A stretch of DNA of 27,248 nucleotides from Thermoplasmata archaeon M9B2D (lineage in GTDB: Archaea > Thermoplasmatota > E2 > DHVEG-1): positions 1 through 27,248 of the forward strand of contig MUGD01000013.1 of NCBI GenBank assembly GCA_002900555.1, read 5' to 3'. The position numbers and the translations under genes were made by a program. Positions 1 through 8,111 of this stretch are shown here, piece after piece (position 1 is the first letter of the stretch; every line of letters starts with the position of its first letter). Below the pieces are notes generated by a model that had not been told where the DNA came from, did no database searches, and worked only from the letters and a program-made list of their open reading frames with translations.

Positions 1-2
1 CC

Positions 3-455
3 ACAAAAGCCTGGTACACCTTCACCACCCAACAACAGCAAAACCAACCACCAAACAAACCAAACAAACCTTCAGGGGAGACGTCAGGAAAACTCAACAC
101 CCCGTACACGTACTCAACCAGCACCATAGACCCAAACGGCGACCAAGTGTACTACCTCTGGGACTGGGGAGACGGAACACCAAGCACCTGGCTTGGACCT
201 TACGCCTCAGGCGCTACCATCAACACCACCCACACCTGGACCGTAAAATCATCCTCCGTCAAAGTCAAAGCAAAGGACATCTATGGTGCGGAAAGCCCCT
301 GGTCAGATCCCCTACCAATTACTATGTCTTTTTCTTACCATTCGATTCTTACTCAATGTAGTGCGTTAATCCAACTTTTCATCCAATTCCTACGAAGGGA
401 GTTTGCAGGAATGAGATTGATTCACGTATTAAGAATGGAAGGTTGGATCAAATAA
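3..455 (+). CDS. PKD-domain surface protein, C-terminal part (5' end outside window)
   Basis: The reading frame is open from base 3, so the gene begins before the window. The visible N-terminal part is a Q/N/P-rich linker (QQQQNQPPNKPNKP), followed by a PKD-like beta-sandwich with the hallmarks DPNGDQVYYLWDWGDG, WLGPYASG and VKAKDIYGAESPWS. The same pattern occurs in the 3790-5808 protein (FDWGN, WLGPYPSG, KDIYGLQSSWS), so both belong to one surface-protein family. The sequence to about base 324 is C-rich with C-ending codons. After residues PITM the base composition turns AT-rich and the last ~43 residues look neither like a PKD domain nor like a membrane anchor. That tail may be a normal variable end or may mark a recombination or frameshift scar. 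Probably extracellular; no enzyme function is suggested. Confidence 0.7.
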   Translation, partial: TKAWYTFTTQQQQNQPPNKPNKPSGETSGKLNTPYTYSTSTIDPNGDQVYYLWDWGDGTPSTWLGPYASGATINTTHTWTVKSSSVKVKAKDIYGAESPWSDPLPITMSFSYHSILTQCSALIQLFIQFLRREFAGMRLIHVLRMEGWIK

Positions 456-605
456 GATTACCCTCTTTCATGAGAGAATGGATGTATAAACATCAAAATG
501 AACATATGTTCGTGAAAAAAAAAGTTAATAGAAATGGCATGATAGATAGAGTATGAAAATAAATTCTTACGATGATTAATCAACATCATAAGAGGAGGAA
601 GAAAA

Positions 606-2648
606 ATGAGAGAAGAAAAAAAATCGATCAAAAGAAAAAGCTGGTGTGTATTTCTAGGAGTAATTCTTATAATGACGACAACAGCCTCAATATCGACAAT
701 TTCTGCGATATCTCTATACACCGAAACACTGAATTTTACTGAAACGAATAGAAAAACAGATGCTACAATTATAGATGATTTATCACCAACTTTCAAAGAA
801 AGAGAAATACCAATATTATCAAGAGGTGATCCTTGGACTGTAACCCTGTATTTCTCAGAGATGAATGGAAAAACAGATTATGTTATTATTGCTGAATCCT
901 CACTTGCATCAGAGGGGGTAGATAGTTTTGATGTCCCAAAACCTGGTTTACCTCCAATGCCCTATCTTTATGCCTGGTTGAATAATAGTCTCCCAGTTCC
1001 ATATAATTATTTGTGGGAAGATTATAGAAATTATTCTGGTATTGATAAGGTTTGGAATTTGAATATTACATGTAACTCAACTACTCCATACCTGCAATGG
1101 ACTACTAATATAACGATATCATGGAATTTAACTGAGGTTAGTAACATCAGATTTACTGATCTTGAATTATGGTACGGTGGATCAAAGATTGTTGATATGA
1201 CTTCTGAAAAAAACTATACATTTACTGCAAATATGAATACATATCCAATGGAATATCGCTATCATTTCCAGATAAAAGGTCATGTGAATCAAGCACCGAC
1301 AGCAGAGTTTTCCTATGAACCATTAACACCAAGTACTGCTGATACTGTCGTGTTTACCGATCTTTCAACAGATGACGAAGGATCTGTTGTGTCTTGGAGT
1401 TGGGATTTCGGAGATGGTGGTTCTGCAACGGTTCAGCACCCCACACATCAATATGCTGATGATGGAATATACACGGTGACGCTTAATGTAACTGATGATG
1501 ATGGAGCAACAGACAGTGTCTCTCATGATGTGACAGTGAGTAATGTCCCACCAACAGCAAACGATGACACCGCAACAACCAACGAAGACACACCCCTCTG
1601 GATCAACGTCTTAGCAAACGACACAGACCCCGACGGAACATTAACCCCATCAACCGTCACCGTCACAAGTGGACCAACACATGGAACCACCAACATCAAC
1701 ACCACAACCGGCTCCATCCAATACACACCAGAAACAAACTACTACGGATCAGACAGCTTCACCTACACCATCAACGATGACGACGGTGCACCATCAAATA
1801 CCGCTACCGTAAACATCACCATCAATGATGTAAACGATCCACCAACAGCAAACGATGACACCGCAACAACCAACGAAGACACACCCCTCTGGATCAACGT
1901 CTTAGCAAACGACACAGACCCCGACGGAACATTAAACCCATCAACCGTCACCGTCACAAGTGGACCAACACATGGAACCACCAACATCAACACCACAACC
2001 GGCTCCATCCAATACACACCAGAAACAAACTACTACGGATCAGACAGCTTCATCTACACCGTCAACGATGACGACGGTGCACCATCAAACACCGCAACAG
2101 TAACAATTACCGTATTAGAAAAACATCAAATTTCATTGAAAACTGGTTGGAACCTTATCTCAATCCCATGTTATGATTCTATTACAAAGGCAGAATTAAC
2201 AGTATATTATAATGGCGCATCCCATTCCTGGAGTCAAGCAGTAGCTGATGGATATCTGATGAATTATATTTATAATTATAATCGAGCAACTCAAACCTAT
2301 GGTTTTAGTGATTCTCTTGAGCCAGGTTACGGGTATTGGATATGGGCGTATAACATCTGTGACTTACTGATGTATAGTAACGAAGAAGGAACTGGTCATA
2401 TCACTAACCTTCAGGATGGCTGGAACATCATGGGTTTACCGTATAGAACACCGATAGTAAAAACAGCAACCTATATACAAAACGCCTCTGGAACCTACAC
2501 CTGGAATAATGCGGTAACAAATCATATTATTCTTGGATTTATTTACGGCTGGGACAGTTTAAACCAGATGTATGATCTGTGCGACACATTTGATCCTACG
2601 AGAGGATACTGGATGTACTCCTACCAAGATTGTACAATGCTCAAGTAA
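606..2648 (+). CDS. Secreted PKD / tandem cadherin-like surface protein
   Basis: This is a 680-residue exported protein. The ATG at 606 is preceded by a strong Shine-Dalgarno (aagaggagg). Residues 1-36 are a signal peptide (KRK, then a hydrophobic core). Residues ~73-225 form a domain shared with the proteins at 3047 and 3790 (VPKPGLPPMPYLYAW, LPVPYNYLWEDYR, VWNLNI). A PKD domain follows at ~229-313 (WDFGDGG). Two ~97-residue cadherin/Big_9-like 'tandem-95' repeats lie at ~315-505 (PPTANDDTATTNEDTP, NDTDPDG, YYGSDSF). The C-terminal ~175 residues carry two copies of a GWN-(L/I)-(I/M) ... GYW motif. Residues ~41-56 and ~80-95 are an additional partial duplication (TLNFTETNRKTD versus TLYFSEMNGKTD). 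There are many N-glycosylation sequons and no C-terminal membrane helix, so it is either released or held non-covalently. Likely cell-surface adhesion or envelope role; exact function unknown. Confidence 0.85.
   Translation: MREEKKSIKRKSWCVFLGVILIMTTTASISTISAISLYTETLNFTETNRKTDATIIDDLSPTFKEREIPILSRGDPWTVTLYFSEMNGKTDYVIIAESSLASEGVDSFDVPKPGLPPMPYLYAWLNNSLPVPYNYLWEDYRNYSGIDKVWNLNITCNSTTPYLQWTTNITISWNLTEVSNIRFTDLELWYGGSKIVDMTSEKNYTFTANMNTYPMEYRYHFQIKGHVNQAPTAEFSYEPLTPSTADTVVFTDLSTDDEGSVVSWSWDFGDGGSATVQHPTHQYADDGIYTVTLNVTDDDGATDSVSHDVTVSNVPPTANDDTATTNEDTPLWINVLANDTDPDGTLTPSTVTVTSGPTHGTTNINTTTGSIQYTPETNYYGSDSFTYTINDDDGAPSNTATVNITINDVNDPPTANDDTATTNEDTPLWINVLANDTDPDGTLNPSTVTVTSGPTHGTTNINTTTGSIQYTPETNYYGSDSFIYTVNDDDGAPSNTATVTITVLEKHQISLKTGWNLISIPCYDSITKAELTVYYNGASHSWSQAVADGYLMNYIYNYNRATQTYGFSDSLEPGYGYWIWAYNICDLLMYSNEEGTGHITNLQDGWNIMGLPYRTPIVKTATYIQNASGTYTWNNAVTNHIILGFIYGWDSLNQMYDLCDTFDPTRGYWMYSYQDCTMLK
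1548..1838 (+). repeat. Tandem repeat unit 1 (291 bp, cadherin-like domain)
   Basis: First of two in-frame units, encoding 97 residues from PPTANDD to INDVND. Unit 2 starts exactly 291 bp later. The two share long identical stretches, with only a few substitutions such as Thr/Asn after TL, and Thr/Ile plus Ile/Val near SF(T/I)YT(I/V). The unit is C-rich compared with the flanking AT-rich coding sequence. Confidence 0.95.
1839..2113 (+). repeat. Tandem repeat unit 2 (nearly identical to unit 1)
   Basis: Second copy of the 291-bp unit. It is nearly identical to unit 1 at the DNA level for ~240 bp and then diverges toward its end (codons for NTATVTITV), where it joins the GWNLISIP-type C-terminal region. 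The identity extends to synonymous positions, which points to recent duplication or ongoing gene conversion. Confidence 0.93.
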
Positions 2649-2695
2649 CTAAAAAACAGTAAGACCAAAAAAATACCATATGTATTGGAGGTTAA

Positions 2696-2764
2696 ATGTT
2701 TAAGAAACACTTACCACTGTTGATGTCATACTTTCCTCAACCTATTTTTTCTTACATTTTTTGA
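2696..2764 (+). CDS. Possible 22-residue small ORF
   Basis: The ATG follows a ttggaggtt motif at suitable spacing. The product, MFKKHLPLLMSYFPQPIFSYIF, is short and hydrophobic with two lysines near the start. It might be a leader peptide or small membrane peptide, or a chance ORF; only the ribosome-binding site supports it. Confidence 0.2.
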   Translation: MFKKHLPLLMSYFPQPIFSYIF

Positions 2765-3002
2765 AAGACACATATGTAGGTATGACTCTTATTCAGATTT
2801 TAGGAACGGAGGGACGCTTCCTGTTATATCAAAGATGACCACTATACAAATGTCTACATCTCATACATCATTTATCTATCATTTAATACTGCAGCAAAAA
2901 AATAATACAATGCTATCATGGTATAAGAGAAAAATATCGAGTAATGTCTTAAACATATCATAGGTAGACGAAAACAAAAGCTATAAAACCAAATCGGTAT
3001 TA

Positions 3003-3044
3003 ATATCTGAAATTAACTTTATGTTAATCAGTTTCAGTTGATAT
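3003..3044. repeat. Imperfect inverted repeat in 5' region of 3047 gene
   Basis: CTGAAA (3007-3012) plus TTAAC (3013-3017) pairs with GTTAA (3023-3027) plus TTTCAG (3032-3037), leaving a 5-nt loop and a 4-nt bulge. The outer ATATC (3003-3007) can also meet GATAT (3040-3044). It ends a few bases before the start codon, so it could be an operator or a leader hairpin; this is inference only. Confidence 0.35.
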
Positions 3045-3046
3045 CT

Positions 3047-3784
3047 ATGAGATCTAAATATTATCAAAGAAAAATGAGTGTCACAAGGTTAGTACTCATT
3101 ACTGTAATCATAGGTTTTATTGGGGTGAACGATTCTGTATTTTCTAATAATATAACCACCTCTTGTTCAACCGTAGCAAATCCATTTACAGAATGGAATG
3201 TCACCATTACAATCAATGAATCAAGCGGAGCAAGCAACATGGTTATCCTTGGGGAAGCAACCAATGCTTCAGAAGGACAGGATACTTACGACAGACCAGC
3301 ACCACCTGTATCACCATTGCGCCCCGCGATTGAAGCCTGGTTTGAAACACCCCTTCCGTTACCATTTAACAAGTTACTTATTGAATACAAACCGTATCCA
3401 TCCGTGTATACGAAATGGAATCTCTCAATCATCTGGTTACCTGAACTAGGGAATACGACTCTAACACGTATTACTATTTCTTGGGATTCCTCGCAAATGG
3501 TAAAACAGGACAAAGAAACACTCTTTCTCTATGAAAACAACACTGTTCTTACGAATATGGTTACAACACATTCATATTCATATATAACAAATGGTACTTT
3601 ACATCGCTTTCAGGTTATTTCCCAGAGTCAACAATCAAACAACCCATTAGATAAAATACCATTACCATTTCTTTCACTCTTTATGTTTATTCTTGTAATA
3701 TTCATTGTCAGTATTCTTGTTGTGTTACTCTTTAATAAAATTAGGAAAAAATCGGGGGTATCAAAGAAAAAACATAAAAGGTAG
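3047..3784 (+). CDS. Membrane-anchored surface protein with the shared N-terminal domain
   Basis: About 245 residues. I prefer the ATG at 3047 over an in-frame TTG at 3038; neither has a clear Shine-Dalgarno. The N-terminus is a signal peptide (VTRLVLITVIIGFIGV). The body is a single copy of the ~140-residue domain also found in the 606 and 3790 proteins: a glycine/serine-rich strand, MVILGEATNASEGQDTYDRP, APPVSPLRPAIEAWF, LPLPFNKLLIEYK, KWNLSI and LTRITISWD. A single C-terminal helix (~residues 207-230, FLSLFMFILVIFIVSILVVLLF) precedes a lysine-rich cytoplasmic tail. It is a minimal version of the larger neighbours. The next gene starts 5 nt after its stop, so the two are very likely co-transcribed. 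Molecular function unknown. Confidence 0.75.
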   Translation: MRSKYYQRKMSVTRLVLITVIIGFIGVNDSVFSNNITTSCSTVANPFTEWNVTITINESSGASNMVILGEATNASEGQDTYDRPAPPVSPLRPAIEAWFETPLPLPFNKLLIEYKPYPSVYTKWNLSIIWLPELGNTTLTRITISWDSSQMVKQDKETLFLYENNTVLTNMVTTHSYSYITNGTLHRFQVISQSQQSNNPLDKIPLPFLSLFMFILVIFIVSILVVLLFNKIRKKSGVSKKKHKR

Positions 3785-3789
3785 TACCA

Positions 3790-5808
3790 ATGAAAAACAA
3801 AACAGTATCTCTCATAGTAAGTATATTTTTTTTAATGAACCTGTGTTCATGTTTCCATGGTAATGTACAAGGGTTAGAGTCAGGGATAACATGGGGGTGT
3901 ACTATACATATCGATGAAGTCGGGGAAAAACAAGATGAAATTGTTTTTGGTGAAGCTCCTGATGCACGAGATGGTCCTCCAGCAGATATCTATGATGTGG
4001 TAAAACCACCAACACCGCTGGTTCCGTATCTTCGTGCATGGTTTACTGATAATCTCCCGGCTCCATATAATTTTCTTTGGGAAGACTATCGAAGCTTCCC
4101 TGATACCTCTAAAACATGGAATGTAAGTATACAGTGGATTCCCTCTGATTACTATACAGCGACCACTGTAACCATCACATGGGATACAACCGAGACATCT
4201 GCAAGTGAGTATTCCTCTATGACTTTATGCACTGATTCTGGGGTTGTTTTAAAAAACATGCTTCTTGATGAGAGTTACTCGTTTAGCTGCCCTGCTAATG
4301 TCCCTCAGATGTTTCAGATTGTTTGCATGAAAACAAACACCCACCCAGATTCACCAAATGTCCCAAATGGTGCACCAACCGGATACCATGGGTCTCCGTA
4401 TTTCTATTCTACATTAGGTATTGACCCTGATGGTGATTTTCTGTTTTATCAATTTGACTGGGGTAATACCATCCAAAGTAGTTGGCTTGGCCCATATCCC
4501 AGTGGCGAAGTGGTTCAAACCTCGTATACTTGGGATGCGCCAGGAAGTTATCCGGTCAAAGCACGTGTGAAGGATATATACGGCCTGCAAAGCAGTTGGT
4601 CAGGGATCCTTACTGTTGATATGATTAATAGAGCTCCATCTCAACCGACGAATCCTGTTCCCTATAATGGTGAATCTGATGTTCAAGAAGATCCAATCCT
4701 TTCCTGGATTGGTGATGACCCTGACGGCGATATCGTTACCTTCGACGTGTATTTTGGTATCAGTTCTCCTCCTCCAAAGGTCGTGAACAATCAATCAGAT
4801 TTATCCTTTCACCCAGGAACCTTACGATATAAAACAACCTACTATTGGCAAGTTATCGCATGGGATTGCTTTGGGGATAGTACCAGCAGCTCTTTTTGGT
4901 CTTTTACCACAAAAGCTTCTGATAATACTTCGCAAGAACCAGGAGATATCAATCAAACAAATACTCCCCCTGTGGCAGATGCTTCTTTAAGTCAACAAAC
5001 TGGATTCGTTGGTTTATTTGTTATCCTTAATGGCTCGGGTAGTTATGATGCAGATGGGTTTCTTACCAGTTGGTTGTGGGATTTTGGTGATGGGACACAG
5101 GGTACAGGAGAAAGAACGATTCATGCTTATGAGTCGCTTGGGATTTATACTGTCACCTTATCAGTTACTGATAACAAAGGCGCTACTGGAACTGATTTTA
5201 TAATCATAGAGATTGGAACTGCGAATCAACCTCCAACAAAGCCGATTATTACTGGAACGCGAATCGGGACAAAACATACCCGTTATACGTACACAGTTTC
5301 TGCAACCGACCCTGAGAATGATTTTCTGCAGTATCGTATCCGTTGGGGAGATGAGACGGTTAATGAAACACAGTTTGTATCTAATGGCACAGTTTCTTCT
5401 TTTTCTCATTCATGGAATGTTTCAGGGAAATATGTACTCACGGCAACAGCAACAGATAATATATCTGTATCGTCGCAATCTACAATGGAGGTTTTCATTG
5501 ATGTGCGCTTTATTCAGGACCTCGGGTTTCTTTTTGATGCGATGTCGGATGGGTTGTTTGATTCGTTTTTTAGCAATACGACCAGTACGATAACTACTAT
5601 GCATCGTCTTGAGAATGGAAGCTATCTTCTTGATACTGATGGTGATGGGAAATGGAACTATTTATACAATCCAAATACAGGATCACTTACGCTTGTGGGC
5701 TTTGGGGTAACAACCATTGAGAACCCATGGCTTTTTATCATCATCATTATGGCTGCTGTTATTATAATCATCATCATTGTATATCTGTATAAGAAGAATT
5801 ATTTTTAA
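3790..5808 (+). CDS. Membrane-anchored multi-PKD surface protein
   Basis: 672 residues starting 5 nt after the previous stop. The signal peptide is residues ~1-28. The shared N-terminal domain spans ~32-180 (IVFGEAPDARDGPPADIYDV, TPLVPYLRAWF, LPAPYNFLWEDYR, TWNVSI). Next come a PKD-like module (FDWGN, WLGPYPSG, KDIYGLQSSWS), an Ig/fibronectin-like module (PYNGESDVQEDPILSWIGDD to TYYWQVIAWD), a classic PKD (LNGSGSYDADG, WLWDFGDGT, YTVTLSVTD) and another PKD-like module (RIRWGDETVNET to TATATDN). A DTDGDGKWNY motif near residue 617 resembles a calcium-binding acidic loop. The C-terminus is a strongly hydrophobic isoleucine-rich helix ending in YKKNYF, which anchors the protein in the membrane with the modules outside. 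Probably adhesive or structural at the cell surface; ligand unknown. Confidence 0.82.
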   Translation: MKNKTVSLIVSIFFLMNLCSCFHGNVQGLESGITWGCTIHIDEVGEKQDEIVFGEAPDARDGPPADIYDVVKPPTPLVPYLRAWFTDNLPAPYNFLWEDYRSFPDTSKTWNVSIQWIPSDYYTATTVTITWDTTETSASEYSSMTLCTDSGVVLKNMLLDESYSFSCPANVPQMFQIVCMKTNTHPDSPNVPNGAPTGYHGSPYFYSTLGIDPDGDFLFYQFDWGNTIQSSWLGPYPSGEVVQTSYTWDAPGSYPVKARVKDIYGLQSSWSGILTVDMINRAPSQPTNPVPYNGESDVQEDPILSWIGDDPDGDIVTFDVYFGISSPPPKVVNNQSDLSFHPGTLRYKTTYYWQVIAWDCFGDSTSSSFWSFTTKASDNTSQEPGDINQTNTPPVADASLSQQTGFVGLFVILNGSGSYDADGFLTSWLWDFGDGTQGTGERTIHAYESLGIYTVTLSVTDNKGATGTDFIIIEIGTANQPPTKPIITGTRIGTKHTRYTYTVSATDPENDFLQYRIRWGDETVNETQFVSNGTVSSFSHSWNVSGKYVLTATATDNISVSSQSTMEVFIDVRFIQDLGFLFDAMSDGLFDSFFSNTTSTITTMHRLENGSYLLDTDGDGKWNYLYNPNTGSLTLVGFGVTTIENPWLFIIIIMAAVIIIIIIVYLYKKNYF

Positions 5809-5824
5809 TTTTTTTTTTAAAAAA
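5804..5824 (+). terminator. T-rich terminator after surface-protein operon
   Basis: A run of ten T residues followed by A residues begins directly at the stop codon of the 3790 gene. Archaeal transcription commonly ends at such T-tracts. No G/C stem is present. Confidence 0.45.
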
Positions 5825-6249
5825 TAATAACGATGTTATGTAGTGACAGTAACGAAACAAAAAAGATATACAGAAGGACAAAGGTGCAATTCGTCCTTAT
5901 TTTTTCTAAAAGTTCTATACTTCAATCTATTTATTTCTTTTTATTTGCTAGAAATCTCATATTTTTTAAAAAAAATTAGTTTTGTTGTAATTTTCTAAAA
6001 AAAAATTTTTTATTATAGTAATGCTTTTTGGATAAACATAAACCGAATACAATTCTGGGCAAACGACACAACAATGAGGCGCCTTTTCCGTATTCATATC
6101 ATTCTCCTCCAAAAGGTGCCTCATCAAAACCTAATAAATAGTCGATTGTTATTACTATCTGGATTCATTACAATAGAAGCAGTTGGCATAGAATCGAATG
6201 AGATATGAAAGGAATATATTCGATAATCATTAAATAAAAAGGAAAACAT
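5809..6249. other. 441-bp AT-rich intergenic region
   Basis: No ORF with coding character on either strand. It holds several T/A homopolymer runs (5930-6015), a near-perfect 14-bp inverted repeat at 6074-6124, and a TATA-like element (ggaatatattcg, ~6210-6221) that could serve the solute operon starting at 6250. Confidence 0.6.
6074..6124. repeat. 14-bp inverted repeat with 23-nt loop
   Basis: The arms are ATGAGGCGCCTTTT (6074-6087) and AAAAGGTGCCTCAT (6111-6124). They match at 13 of 14 positions as DNA and pair at all 14 as RNA, with one G:U. The loop contains TTCTCCTCC, complementary to a Shine-Dalgarno. It stands out in otherwise A/T-only surroundings. It could be a transcribed hairpin or small RNA, or a regulator site upstream of the solute operon. 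Confidence 0.6.
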
Positions 6250-6900
6250 ATGAAACGAACGTTCAAACTAGTCCTCTTTGATATGGATGGGACGCTTCTA
6301 AACGGCAGGACAATATTTGCCTTTGCTAAGAAAAAAGGATTCACCAACCAATTGTCAACAGTTCTTGATTCTTCGAAGGAACCCTATGAAAAAACCCTGG
6401 AAATCGCATCCTTATTAAAAGGGATGCAGTACAAAGAATTGCTTGATATTTTTAGAAACATCCCATTTCAGGAGCATGTCGATACGGTGATACCGCAACT
6501 CCGGGAGAACCACATAAAAATAGCATTGGTCACCGATGGATATCAATGTTTTGCAAATGATCTTAAAAAACGCCTTGGTCTTACTTATGCATTTGCCAAT
6601 AGGCTTATGATACATAACCAGCTCCTGACCGGTGAACTCCTGTTCCAAAATAAAGAACTACAGAAAAGTAGCAATGGGAAAATCTATTCGATTAACAAGC
6701 GTGCTGTCTTAGAGTTCCTTAGCATGATCCTTGATATCAGTCCCAATGAAGTGATTGCTGTTGGTGATGGTTTTGTCGATATTGATATGATACGCGCAGC
6801 GGGGTTAGGAATTGCGTATCGTGCACCACCCGAAGTCCAAACCCAGGCTGACGTAGTCACAGACGATTTACGTGTTTTATTACGGTATATTGAGAGGTGA
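6250..6900 (+). CDS. HAD-superfamily phosphatase, likely for a glycosyl-3-phosphoglycerate
   Basis: 216 residues with all four HAD motifs: D11-x-D13-GT (motif I, FDMDGTLL), T95 in LVTDG (motif II), K150 (motif III, SINKRAV) and GDG..D at 172-177 (motif IV, VGDGFVDIDMIRAAG). The layout resembles the phosphoserine phosphatase (SerB) type, with a helical cap between motifs I and II. It is the first gene of a tight three-gene operon whose next member is a GT81 glucosyl-3-phosphoglycerate synthase homologue. By context the likely substrate is glucosyl-3-phosphoglycerate, or a mannosylated form, yielding glucosylglycerate and phosphate. Sequence alone cannot exclude phosphoserine or another phosphomonoester. 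The ATG at 6250 has only a weak upstream aaagga. Cytoplasmic. Confidence 0.8.
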   Translation: MKRTFKLVLFDMDGTLLNGRTIFAFAKKKGFTNQLSTVLDSSKEPYEKTLEIASLLKGMQYKELLDIFRNIPFQEHVDTVIPQLRENHIKIALVTDGYQCFANDLKKRLGLTYAFANRLMIHNQLLTGELLFQNKELQKSSNGKIYSINKRAVLEFLSMILDISPNEVIAVGDGFVDIDMIRAAGLGIAYRAPPEVQTQADVVTDDLRVLLRYIER

Positions 6901-6904
6901 TAAT

Positions 6905-8107
6905 ATGGACATAAAACAAGAAGAAATAACAACATTGCATGATATGCATGTGGATAAGGTTCAACTGATGAAACAGGTAAGTGACGTTGCGACTGAAATC
7001 CCTGTCTCTGTTATTATGCCCATGCTGTATAAAGAGATAAAAAGCGATGCGTTAGCGAATATTTTAAATCAGCTTAATAAATGTACATACTTAAAAGAAG
7101 TCATTGTTCCTCTTGCCGCTAACAGCGAGGAGGAATTTAGCCATGTAAAGCGGTTTTTTTCAAAGTTGACGATTCCAAAACTCATCATCTGGTGCAACGG
7201 TCCAAAAATAACAAAAATTTTAACAGAATTAAAAACCCAGGGATTAGATGTCATCAGTTACGGTGGAAAAGGACGTGATTTATGGATTGCCCTTGGCATC
7301 GCAAGTATTGAATCGTATGGGATTGCAATTCACGATGCGGATATACAAAACTATGATGAGACAATCCCTACGAAACTTCTCTTTCCCCTTCTCGAGCCAG
7401 AGTTGGATTTTAAATTCAACAAGGGATATTATGCTCGAACCAGTATTGATAAAACGATTCTATATGGACGTGTGTTTCGCTTGTTTCTCCATCCTCTTCT
7501 CCGTGCACTTGTTGATGTATTGGACGATGAACCTGATTTTATTCGATTTCTCCGTGCGTTCCGATATCCGATTTCCGGGGAATTCGCATTAACAAGTGAT
7601 CTTGCACGAGATTTAGATGTTCCCTATGGATGGGGTGTCGAAATCGGCATTATGGCTGAAATCTATCGAAATGTAACCATGAAACGGGTATGTCAGACTG
7701 ATCTTGGGTTCTATGACCATAAACATCAGGAAATCGGCAATTCTGGTTCAGGGCTTGTAAAGATGACAGGCGATATCTTTAAAAGTTTATTGCGAATTTT
7801 AATAGAAGAGGACCATATTCAGATCGACCAATCGTTTTTATTATCCCTCCGAGTTCTCTACCATAAAAATGCTAAAAATTGTATAAAAAAATACCATGCT
7901 GATGCTCGTTATAATGGAATAAAGTACGACCGGCATTTGGAAGAATCAATGATGGAGCAATTCAGTGATCAGATTATGACTGCGGGACAAAATTACATGC
8001 TCGAACCGGTGTACACACGGTTGCCTGATTGGCTTCGGACAATATCTGCGAAAAGGAAAATCAGAGAAGAACTCCTTGAAAACGTCATTGAGAGGAATAA
8101 AGGGTGA
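6905..8107 (+). CDS. gpgS: GT81 glucosyl-3-phosphoglycerate synthase-like glycosyltransferase
   Basis: 400 residues. I place the start at the ATG at 6905, behind gaggtgat that overlaps the previous stop, rather than the GTG at 6872. It has a GT-A fold nucleotide-sugar site: VSVIMPMLYKE at ~35, GGKGRDLW at 120-127 and the metal-binding D144-A-D146 (AIHDADIQ). Downstream are the GpgS-type acceptor and donor motifs: FNKGYYAR at ~171, YPISGEFAL at 221-229, YGWGVEIG at 241-248 and LGFYDHKHQ at ~267. These line up with mycobacterial GpgS motifs as I remember them (SDADL, PLSGEYA, GYGVEIG, LG.RAH). Expected reaction: NDP-glucose plus 3-phosphoglycerate gives glucosyl-3-phosphoglycerate. Donor sugar specificity cannot be read from sequence. 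The neighbouring phosphatase and GT78 enzyme support a compatible-solute pathway. Confidence 0.83.
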   Translation: MDIKQEEITTLHDMHVDKVQLMKQVSDVATEIPVSVIMPMLYKEIKSDALANILNQLNKCTYLKEVIVPLAANSEEEFSHVKRFFSKLTIPKLIIWCNGPKITKILTELKTQGLDVISYGGKGRDLWIALGIASIESYGIAIHDADIQNYDETIPTKLLFPLLEPELDFKFNKGYYARTSIDKTILYGRVFRLFLHPLLRALVDVLDDEPDFIRFLRAFRYPISGEFALTSDLARDLDVPYGWGVEIGIMAEIYRNVTMKRVCQTDLGFYDHKHQEIGNSGSGLVKMTGDIFKSLLRILIEEDHIQIDQSFLLSLRVLYHKNAKNCIKKYHADARYNGIKYDRHLEESMMEQFSDQIMTAGQNYMLEPVYTRLPDWLRTISAKRKIREELLENVIERNKG

Positions 8108-8111
8108 ACGT

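Larger units (their letters stand above)
2649..3046. other. 398-bp intergenic region, no confident gene
   Basis: AT-rich spacer between two surface-protein genes. It contains a good Shine-Dalgarno (ttggagg, 2685-2691) before a 22-codon ORF at 2696-2764 (+), which ends in a T-run, and an imperfect inverted repeat at 3003-3044 just before the next gene. Nothing else was recognised on either strand. Confidence 0.6.

Noticed and set aside
1523..2017. Two similar minus-strand ORFs (67 and 84 codons) that share a long identical N-terminal part
   Set aside because: They are antisense to the two copies of the tandem repeat, which explains their similarity; no ribosome-binding sites or domains.
8076..8111. 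TTG-initiated extension of the GT78 gene
   Set aside because: It lies inside the previous gene, and the ATG at 8112 has a matching ribosome-binding site.
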